Assembly: GCF_042242105.1 (NCBI RefSeq)
Contig: NC_092030.1
Coordinates: 1,149,501-1,213,500, forward strand
Origin: Pempheris klunzingeri
Lineage: Eukaryota > Chordata > Actinopteri > Acropomatiformes > Pempheridae
Direction of reading: 5' to 3'
DNA: 64,000 nt
Below the pieces are notes generated by a model that searched no databases, was not told the origin of the DNA, and was given only the letters and a program-made list of their open reading frames with translations. This document shows positions 43,000 to 52,600 of this stretch, piece by piece. A program made the position numbers and the translations under genes. Position 1 is the first letter of the stretch. Every line of letters starts with the position of its first letter.

Positions 43000-45340
43000 G
43001 AGAGAGGTCAGTCTGACGTTTCCCATGGTAAACACATCATGAGAAATGTCTCAGTTGGTTGGTCTCCCTGCGGCGCTCTGAGGGTCTCTGTGCTGTGGGA
43101 TTGTTCCTGGTGTGTGTTTGTGTAAAATAAGGGACGACATGTATGTAATAGGTCTGCTTGGTATTCCTGTGTGTGTTCTAAAGCAAAGACGTCGCTCACA
43201 TGTCCGTAACATCCGGTCAGCGTCTTTAAGGATCTGTGAGCAGAAGCTGTGGTTTGCAGCAACATGGTGCAAAAACAGCTCATATTCTGTCCCGCTGGTG
43301 GTAAAGACACTAAAAATACACACATGCATGAAAAACAGCTTCATGGTTCATGAAGACAGGACGGCGTTCTTCCACGTTCCTGCTGATGGCAGGCAAAATG
43401 CTTTAAATCTCTCATCTCCTGTTTCTGTTTTCATTTGGTTTCTGCTTATTTCTTATTGTTTGTACGTAAAAAAAACACCTTTATGTGTGTTCAGCACTTT
43501 GTGGCTCTGCTTTCTGAAAGGGTTGTACAAATGATGAACATTTTAAAGGAGTAATGCACATTAAAAGGATGAGTGTGGTCGTCTGTGTAGCCTGAAGCTT
43601 CCTCCTCTGTTATAAATCTCCAGTTTGAGCCTCACAGGGGGGCTTGTTCCTTCATGTTTTCTATTTATTCACCTTCCTGCCTCCTTAAATACTCACAAAC
43701 ACACACAAACCATTTTCAGGTGTTTAAGTAACCTCAGCTAAAAACGGCGGCGTCCAGAAATCACTGAGAAACTATAAATACGGGAGATTTGTGTCGGTAG
43801 ATTCAGTAGAAAACCACAGTGTTGGTTTAACGAGGAGAAAAACACTTAACAGCTTGAACCTTTGACAGTTTGACAGACTGTCACACACTTGAAACATCAC
43901 TGTGTGTGTGTTTAGTTTGCAGGTAAATGGTACCGGATGGGCCTGGCCTACGACTCTCCAGGATTCGCCCCCTTCAGGGACAAGCTGAAGGCCTCAATGG
44001 GCGTCATCACGGCGCTGCCGAGCGGCAACGTCAACCTGACCATGTGGGAGGCCACGTGAGTACACAGGCCATCCCTCCTCTTCCTCTTCCTCTTCCTCTT
44101 CCTCTTCCTCTTCCTCCTTTCCCGCCTGTCACTCTCCAAACTCTCAGTTTAAACTCTCGGAGGGAAAGAAGCAGGAGAATCAGACGGACGGAGACACTTT
44201 AACTAACAGATATCACATTAAAACAATTCTTTTTCATGCTGCAAGTCTCCTGACATTTTATGGATAAATTTGAAATAAGGTTTTATCTGGTTGAAGATTG
44301 AAGCAGGTTAAATTAATAAGGAAGTTCTTGTTTCATCGTGTCGACACGTTAGAGCCAAAAGTCTGAACGTGTTGAAGGTTTTTAAATTCCTTAAACGTTT
44401 GGTGTCTGTAGGAGCTGCTGAAGTGGAGAAATCATCCTTTCAGTTTATGAGTTTAGGAGAAATGTACAGACACAAAGAAGTAAAATAAAGACCAGCGGTC
44501 TGACAGGTAGGGCTGGTTTCTGCCTGTGTGTGTGCTCCTGTGCTGCAGGCCGCTGGGCTGTCAGGTGAAGATGTACCACTATGAGAAGACCAGCGTACCT
44601 GGACAGTTCACCTACTTCAGCACACGTAAGTCTGCTCACGTCTCTTCTGTCTCACCGGGGCCTCACTTCCTCCAAGACAATGACAATCATGAGTTTGATC
44701 CAGGGTGCAAGAAGGAACACAAACATATCATTTTTGTCTCATCCCCTTTTTTAGATTCATAAAAAATGATGATGAACTTCTGTGTATTTGTCTTTTTTTA
44801 TCTCTTTATTTTTAAAATCTGAAGCACTTTGAGTTTTTCCTCCTAATTAAAGAGTTGTTGTGAGAACTGCTAAATAGATTATGTCATAACTTTGGAGATG
44901 CTTTTTGTAAGTGTTTCCATTTAGTTCCTTCAGGTTTTCATGTTTTATTCTTTAACTGAACAAATACAAACACTCATTATACATTCTTTTGTATATTTTC
45001 ATTCATATTAAGTATATTTTTATGATGGTGTCTTAGTTTCATTTGTCTCATGCAGACCAACTTCATTTGAAATCTTTTTTAAATTATTGAGTAATATTTT
45101 AAAGTGGAGTCGCCCCAAACTGTTGGTTCTTCTACTTTACAGATTTGACTAATTGAGCAGAATAATTGGTGTTTAGCACTTGAACGCACCAGATCACCTC
45201 ACGTCTGCACTGTGTCTTCTGTCAGGCCACAACATGGTGAAGGACATCACAGTGGTGGACACCAACTACACCGACTACGCCCTGGTCCTCAAACACAAGG
45301 TCTTTAACAGAGAGTACACACAAGTGGCACTTTACGGTGA

Positions 45341-45379
<39 letters not shown>

Positions 45380-45598
45380 ACACACACTCACACACACACA
45401 CACTTTTACATCCCGTCACTCGTCTGTGTGTCCATGTGTGTCTCTGCAGCTCGCTCTCACAGCGTCAGAAATAATGTGATTCAGAAGTTCAAAGCCTTGG
45501 CCCTGTCCCAAGGTTTCCCCGCAGAGTCGATTCTGACTCCGCCTCCAACAGGTAAAGGACAGGGAACACACACACACACACACACACATACACACATA

Positions 45599-45640
<42 letters not shown>

Positions 45641-45731
45641 CACACATGCACACACACACACACACACACTCACATAATTCTACATTTTTTGTCCAACAGA
45701 AAATTGTCCACCATCAGGAACTCCACGTTAG
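42107..45731 (+). CDS. ptgds-like: Secreted lipocalin, prostaglandin-D-synthase-like, without the catalytic cysteine
   Basis: Six coding exons (42107-42202, 43916-44055, 44549-44625, 45226-45336, 45450-45551, 45700-45731) join to give 185 residues. Residues 1-20 form a signal peptide ending ARA. The lipocalin G-x-W motif is FAGKWY at 33-38. The second lipocalin motif is VVDTNYTDYAL (114-124), and an Arg (143) follows the VALYA strand. Cys83 (PLGC) and Cys178 (ENCPP) should form the family disulfide. The C-terminal helix KFKALALSQGF resembles L-PGDS (KFTAFCKAQGF). Where L-PGDS has its active-site Cys in a SMC motif, this protein reads ASMGVI, so it is unlikely to make PGD2 and more likely carries a small lipophilic ligand outside the cell. 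The stop falls at the very end of exon 6, before a donor (45732), so a non-coding exon 7 is probable, as in L-PGDS genes. Lcn15-like is an alternative name. Confidence 0.88.
42355..42993. repeat. Series of long TG/CA microsatellites in lipocalin intron 1
   Basis: TG runs at about 42355-42415, 42572-42634 and 42761-42815 are followed by CA runs at about 42931-42993. The opposite polarity of TG and CA runs allows pairing within the intron transcript. Confidence 0.95.
45340..45402. repeat. (CA)n microsatellite in intron 4 of the ptgds-like gene
   Basis: The CA run starts within 10 bases of the exon 4 donor at 45337. Confidence 0.9.
45568..45670. repeat. Interrupted (CA)n microsatellite in intron 5 of the ptgds-like gene
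   Basis: CA units interrupted by ATA and ATG occupy most of this short intron, between the donor at 45552 and the acceptor at 45699. Confidence 0.95.
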
Positions 45732-45761
45732 GTGAGTCCTTTTTAAATCTATTACTCAAAG

Positions 45762-45880
45762 TGTGTGTTCACTCAGTCAGGTGTTTGTTCACTCAGGTGT
45801 GTTTGTTCAGTCAGGTGTGTGTTCAGTCAGTCAGGTGTGTGTTCAGTCAGGTGTGTGTTCAGTCAGTCAGGTGTGTGTGT
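45762..45880. repeat. Minisatellite, unit about 'gtgtgttcagtcaggt'
   Basis: Six or seven imperfect copies of a gtgtgtgttcagtcag(tcag)gt unit lie between the exon 6 donor and the presumed non-coding exon 7 acceptor at 45905. Confidence 0.8.
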
Positions 45881-45905
45881 GCTGAGTCTGTGTTTCTTCC
45901 TGTAG

Positions 45906-46200
45906 GCCCCCTGATGGACGTGATGAGGACGTATTCTGGTGTTCAGCATCACCGATGAAGAGCTACAGAAGAAACTCTCAGCCGTCGTTCTGGATGTCAG
46001 ATGTCGACATGAACGCATAATTTTCTTTCATGCTGTCTTTTCCTTTAACTTCACGGCCCAAAATTGTACTTTTTATTTCTAATTGGGGAAAGTAGTTTTT
46101 TGGCTTTTATCAAATACTTTTTGGTGATCATCATTTTAACTGAGTTTTAAATGTTAACCTGAACACAGTCAATCAACAAATAAATGAAATTAGAAACATG
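45906..46200 (+). other. Presumed non-coding exon 7 and 3' end of the ptgds-like gene
   Basis: An acceptor (ttcttcctgtag, ending 45905) precedes sequence carrying AATAAA at 46179-46184. With the upstream donor at 45732, this fits a spliced non-coding terminal exon. No expression evidence is available. Confidence 0.5.
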
Positions 46201-46415
46201 AACCTGCAGCCTGAGTGTTTGATTGGCCCAGGACCAGGGGACCAGGGGCCCAGCGGCTCCAGGGCTCCTGCGACTGAGACTCTGCGTGACGTGACAGTGA
46301 AGAGTCACAAGAGAGAAACCGTCATGATGCATTTGAGGTGAGTTCTTATGTGTTTATCTACTGGACTTGAGAGGACCTGGTGACTCTGAGCAGTGTACAA
46401 AAGAACAGCACCGGA

Positions 46416-46492
46416 GGCTCCGTCCCCTCACCTGTCCGTCCTCTCACCTGTCCGTCCCCTCACCTGTCTGTCCCCTCACCTGTCCCTCCCCA
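46416..46492. repeat. Minisatellite, unit about 'cctcacctgtccgtc'
   Basis: Four to five tandem copies with single-base differences between the ptgds-like and ambp-like genes. Confidence 0.8.
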
Positions 46493-46635
46493 GAGGAGCA
46501 CAGGGTCCTGTGCACGTCCATGTCTGTCTGTTGCAGACTGCATGTGGTGTAGTTCACATATGAGCCCCCAGGGGGCAGATAGTACCCATCACTGCACATC
46601 AGTGTGCTGCATCCATTCATTGTCTATACTGTATT

Positions 46636-46670
46636 GGGGGGGAGGGGGGGGGGGGGGGGGGGGGGGGGGG
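46636..46670. repeat. Poly-G tract
   Basis: About 34 G with a single A, followed by another G run at 46702-46711. It could form a G-quadruplex and is prone to length error. Confidence 0.9.
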
Positions 46671-46847
46671 CTGGAGCCACTCCCAGCTCACATTGGGTGA
46701 AAGGGGGGGGGGCACGCTGAACTGACAGGGCTGTCCTTTTTGCTAGCTGATGCTAAACCTTGTTATATAACCTAATAATCTTTATCCTATGATGCACTTT
46801 AGTGACTCACAGCCGTCCAGCCTTTCCCCCACTGATTATCACTCCTA

Positions 46848-46895
46848 CATGTATTGATCAGTTTGTTTGTTTTAGCCTCAGACTCTGAAGTCCAC
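46848..46895 (+). promoter_or_regulatory. Conserved promoter block of the ambp-like gene
   Basis: The sequence gtattgatca, then gtttgtttgttttag, then gactctgaagtccac, lies about 160-200 bases before the ATG. It has a diverged counterpart at the same relative place in the ambp gene (56251-56288). ATTGAT fits a HNF6/Onecut core and TGTTTGT fits a FOXA site; AMBP is known as a liver gene controlled by hepatic nuclear factors. Binding is inference. Confidence 0.45.
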
Positions 46896-47050
46896 TGATT
46901 CATTGCTGATTGTATACACACATGACACCCCCACAGATAGAAGGATGATCAGGACTTTGCTCTTTGAGTTTAGTTTTTCTTTTTTTTTGCATGTGTGTGG
47001 TGGGGTTTACAAACCCCAAATCAGCAGAGTGTCAGTTCTCCCGGGACAGG

Positions 47051-49637
47051 ATGCAGAGTGCAGGGGGCCTGGTCCCTCTGCTGGTCCTGAGCTCGGCCTG
47101 GATCCTGCAGGCGGTCTCTTCGCTCCCAGAACCACCCATCGTGACGCAGCAGAGCTTTGACCTGGACCAGGTGAGTGGTTAAAACACACCTTTAATTAAA
47201 GCTGCAGGCAGCGTCGGGGTGTGTGGCGGCTTCGTCCTGTAGCCGGACTCCGACCCTTCCACGCAGCTCAGAGTTTTCATGTATTTTGGACAGTGGATCA
47301 AGGAGTTACATGCCATGAAAAGACAAAACAGTGAAAAAGAGAGAGCGAGTGGAGGAACAGTGATAAATAGTTACTCCTACAGGACACAAGGGGCGCTGTG
47401 ACCTTAAAAATGCAAAACACCTGAACCCAAACTTCTACCTGCTCTGTGGAATGAACTCCCTGAAAAGAACTGATTACATTTTGTTTATGATGAACACATC
47501 TACAGAGTTATTACTAAACTTTCCTGGCTGGTTGTGTCACTACGCTGCAACGTTTCTCGGGTCGGGGAAATGACCAGTGTTGCCAACTACTCAGTGAGGA
47601 AAGTAGCTATAAGTACAACAATTTTTTGGATAAACGGTTTTAACTTGACAACATTAACAACATGGAGTAGGAGGCAGCATGGTGGTGCTGTGGTCAGCAC
47701 TGTTACCTCACAGCTAGAAGGTTCCAGGTTCAAATCTTGGTTTGAACCTGGAATCTTTCTGTGTAGAGTTTTTCTCTCCAGGTACTCCGGCTTCCTCCCA
47801 CAATCCAAAAGACATGCAAGCTGGGTTAATTGGTGACTCTAAATTGGCCGTAGGTGTGAGTGTTTGTCTGTCTCTGTCTTTGGCCCTGAGAAAGCAGCTT
47901 CACAGCTTCCCCAGTGTGACCACATGGGCGGCTGTGGGTCAGTGGTAGAGTGGCTCGTCCCTCAGTCAGAAGGTCGGGGGTTTGATCCCCAGCTCCTATG
48001 GGTCAACATGACAGTGTGGAACAGTGTTCAGCAGTAGCTAATGCCACGGTGGCTCCAGTCAGTTTTCAGGGTTTGATTCCCACTTTCTCTGTTTCTGAGC
48101 GTCCACTTTAGACTGAGACATGATGAGCCAGCTAGCTAGATTAGCTTCTGTCCCAGAGAGGCACACACACAGTGGACGAGGTGAGGAAGTGACTGAGGCT
48201 GTGTGGCTCAAATGCAGTGATTTATTTTAGTGTGACAGCGAAGAAACATCCACATTTCCATCCCGCTCTGTGAGCCAGGGGGGACCAGCGCGGCTCTGCA
48301 AGAGAATTTGGAAAGTCGCCAGATTTAGCGAGAAAGTCGTCAAGTTAGCAACACAGGAAATGAAGTCAGGACACTTCCGCAGCAGCAGATGACGTCAGAG
48401 CCTGAGCGGATTGTTGGCGGTTTTCTGCAGCTCGTTTTTCTGCTTTAAAAAGATGTTTGGAGGAGGAGAAGAAAACTGGAAAACTACCGGAGGAAAACAT
48501 CATGAAGACACGGAGTTGGCTTTGGTTAATGAGGTCAGTCTGAGGCTGAATGACCGAACACAAACACAAACACATGGTCAGAAGCTAGCTAGTTAGCTAG
48601 CGCTAGCTAATTAGCTAACGCTAGCTAACCATGTTAACATGGGAACAGCTGGTACATTTTAATAATAATAATCCTTTATTGATCCCCATGGGGGAAATTC
48701 AAGTGTTGCAACAGTCCAATGTACAACATTAAAGTACAAAATTAAAAAATGCAAAGACAGTGTCAATGTATGACAGTGACGTCATGTATAATTAGCAGCA
48801 GGTGTGAGAACAGTGCAGATGTGTTGCTGTTTGGTACAATAGTTTAGTGTGGAATGGAGAAATATGTGCATGTTCAGTACTACAGTACTACGACTCCTCT
48901 CGGGCAGGCGGCTGCAGAGCAAGACCACCAGGCTGAGGATCAGCTTCTCTCCAGAAGCTGTTAGACTGCTGAACTCTGGTGGTGCTCTGTAGATCCCACG
49001 CCCCCACACACACCCACACACCTACCTGCACCAAGTACTTCTATTTTATTTTATATAGCACCTCTATTTTCTATATTTTATTTGTTGTTGGATATCTATC
49101 TGAAGAGGTAATTCCGTACCTCCCCGTGTGTAAACGTGTGTTGGTTTGACAAATACAGTTCCCTGAATCCTTGAATCCTTGAAATGTCAGTAATCACCAT
49201 TAATGTCAAAACATTTAATTTGTGGTCACAAATAATTACTGAAGCTTAACAGCAAGTTTAAAAATGTACCTCAACAATGTAAATGTAAAGGGAATGAAAT
49301 GAGAGAAAAGTCATCAGTGCAGATATCCACTTTTTTATTTCATCCATCAAATGTGTGCAGCCTTGTTCAACATGAAGGTGATACAGCTCCAACTTCTGAT
49401 CACTTATTGATTGATTCTTTTTCCTTTCACGCTTCAGGTGGGCCGGCGTTCACCGCTGAGGAGCCGAGGAAGAGTCTTCAAGTTCGTCCAAATCCTCCTC
49501 ACTTTTTATTCATCGGCATCCTGCAGTTCTCCACTTTCCAGCTGACTGTGAACACAACTTGTCTAAAATGTAATTGTTGTACGATTTTCTCCCACTTGCA
49601 GATGTGCGGACTGAAGCGACAACACGTTTGAAGAAGA

Positions 49638-49694
<57 letters not shown>

Positions 49695-52600
49695 CCCCCC
49701 CGGTTGGATGTCCATAGCACCCCGACACCTCGAGCACATTCCCATGAGAGCGGATGAGGAGAAACCGTGTGAAACCGTGTGAAAGTGATGACGTGCAGAA
49801 CAAGGTGGGCCCACAGGGAGCTACTTTAGCATCTTGTTCATTGTTTGTTTCTACTAATACTGACTTGATGTATATAGTCAGTTATTGTTGGAGCTAGTTT
49901 GTGATCCCATGACCTGATTAAGATCAATTACTGTGTTATTTAAGGGTTTACTGCATGTGTTTAACTGTTAAACCATCCTCCTCCTCAGCTGTTCCTCAGG
50001 CCGGAGTTTGGACTTGTTCTTTTAAACCTGTTTCATGTTCTCCCTGACCAGAAACAGTCCACAGTCACAGTTTCATCTCTTCACCTTTCACTCTAACTCT
50101 TCAGCTAGTTTGCTCTGCTTACGTGACATTTTAAAAGTCAGCAGCTCTTGTGAAAACTCCTGGTCTTCATCTGTTGTGGGTTCAATATTTCATCTGTTGT
50201 GAATCGTTGAAAGCCGTCGCCTGAAAAGAACAAGTCCAAAGGAGTGAGCTCTTCACTCTTTCATTATTGATTTGTACTATTTGATTTATTGGAAATGATT
50301 GTTGGAGCTGGCTTGTGATTCTCTGACCTGAGTAACATCTTTCTCCTTTAAAGTGTCTGGAGGTTCTAATGTAGCTCTGTGTTTTTTTTTCACAGGTTTC
50401 TCCAGATGAAGGTGATAAATGCGACCCGAGATCTTCTAGTGCGACAGGGCTGGTGGTGCGGTGGGATAAGTCGCTGCCATACAAGGCACTGAAGAATCAG
50501 AGGTGCCAGGTTCGATCCCCGCTGTCGGCAGCAGTGCCTGGAGCGTACAGAAGGGACTTGCGCGGGCAAGACCGGGGGGGGCGCTCTATCTCCCCGGAGT
50601 TTCCAAAGACTCAAGTAAAGGGTTATGCAGCTTTTTTTGTTGAAAACCCAAAAAAACACTTAGAAAAATTTTAGGCAGGATTTCCCTCATTTTAGACACT
50701 GGATTTAAACAGAGAAGGAAAATATGACTAAGTGTTGGTTTTTTTTTTTTTTTTTTTCCACCCTAAATCCAGTTCAAAATTGCAGAAAAAAATTTACTAA
50801 GTTTTTTTTGGTGAGAATTATGTATTTTAGAAGGGGGGGGAAAGACTAATTGTTTTGTGGCATCTATTATGCACTAGTCAAGTAGAGGGTATAAGTGTTT
50901 TCTACCCATTTGAGTCACAAATGATCAATGTCACATTGAACTGAATCTATGACCAGTAAAATACAGGATTCTGCTCAAAAATAAGTTGGGGTCATCCCTC
51001 AATCAGAAAGTCTAGGGTTCAATCCACAGCTGTGCAGTTAAATCACAATATCAAAGACACAGGAAACAAGATTTAGATTACACTTCTTTTTATTTCAGAT
51101 ATAAGACACAGTGAAGGTGCTGCTTCGCTCACTGGACATCCAGGAGGAACATGGAGGCACATCCTGTCAGACAGAGGAAGACAATGATTAACACCTCAGA
51201 TCACTTTCACAGTCTACAAACTTTCCATGAAGAGCAGCAGAAGAGTAAAAAAAACAAACAACTTCCACTTCAGTTCATGTCTTTATGTAGAAATCAGTGC
51301 TAAACTGAGGCTCTCATACAAACACAGTTCTGTTTGGATCCACAGCTGATTCAGGTTCTCCTGTTGCATCCTGGGAAAACACAAAGAGAGCACAACTTTT
51401 CTCTTTTGTTCATACATGATGCTGCTAACGGGCGCCTCCTGAGAGACAAAGGTAACGACAGTCTGGTTCAGCTTCTCCTCCTGGGAAAACACAGAGAGAG
51501 ACCAGACAGAAAGTTCAACTTGTGATCTGTTCATGGATCATTTGGAAACTGTTCTCTTCATTTTCAATAAAGTTTGATGTGACAACATCCTGTGTTCATC
51601 TTTGATACTTTTATTTTAGAGTCTCCCTTTACAGACAGGCTCTAAGAGAGAACTAACAAGTCCAACATTTAGTGACATTAGAGAACTGTTTTCTACTTGG
51701 AAATCATCCTCATATTAGGAAAGAGGAGAAACAAGTAGTTCAGGAAGAAATCAGAGTTTGTGGATGAAAGTGAGGAGAAAATAAAAGCTCACAGGTCAAG
51801 AGGAGCACCACCTGCAACAGGAAAGAGATTTTCACAATAAAACTCCAGCCCTTTACTCAAGCAAAAAGGAAATGCATGACAGATGAAGTTCACCTGCAAA
51901 CAGACTAAATGTGACAATAAAGTTTGATTTCTCACTTCAGCTGCTACAAAGTCCCTTAACTGGAACACGCTCCCACCATGATGCGTTCAGGGCACCAAGT
52001 GATGATTTTTCCCCTCAAAGGGTGGAGTGGACACACCTGAGCAACATCTCTGCTCCTGAAGGAGATCAGTTAGAAACAAGCCACATGTTAGCCACTGATT
52101 ATTGACCCTGTAGTCCAGTTATTAGTCATTATTCACAACTTTAACATTAAATCAAACAGGACTTTAAATCATCATTACAGTAGGTGTGAGCTTTAACTCT
52201 GCTCCTGCTGCAGAGAGTCTGTGTGCTCACCTGTTTCATCCTCTGAAGCTGCAGCAGCTGATTAACAGGAAACAGCTGCGATCAATGAGGCCCGATGAGG
52301 AACCTCTGGAGGTTCTAGTACAAACAGAGAACCATCAGTGTTTATTACAACAGTAATCTGGTACTTTTGTTCCCAAACAGGTTCACCAGCCACAATGAAA
52401 CCACCAATATATCCAAAAATAAAGCTGTGCAGTTAGCTAGCATTAGCTAATTAGCTAACAACTGACCACTGATTGGTTTGTGTGGCCATTCAGCCTCAGA
52501 CTGACCTCATTAACCAAAGCAAACTCCACGTCTCCATGATGTTTCCTCCAGTGGTTCCACTTGATGAAGCAGAAAAATGAGCCCAAGTAAAGAGTCCGAC

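Larger units (their letters stand above)
47576..48357. mobile_element. Element bounded by 'gtgttgccaact' / 'agttagcaacac' inverted ends
   Basis: The left end cagtgttgccaactactcag and the right end, which reads aagtcgtcaagttagcaacac, are inverted copies of one another and carry gaaagt/aaagtc segments typical of a fish DNA-transposon family. SINE-like sequences are inserted inside it. Borders are approximate. Confidence 0.5.

Noticed and set aside
47929-48012. Possible functional tRNA gene
   Set aside because: A- and B-box-like motifs are present, but cloverleaf stems do not pair and SINE body sequence follows, so it was called a SINE fragment. The same reasoning applies at 7768 and 50447.
49499-49814. 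Poly-Ala, poly-Leu and poly-Cys frames across the AGC run
   Set aside because: They are repeat artefacts in three frames of the - strand.
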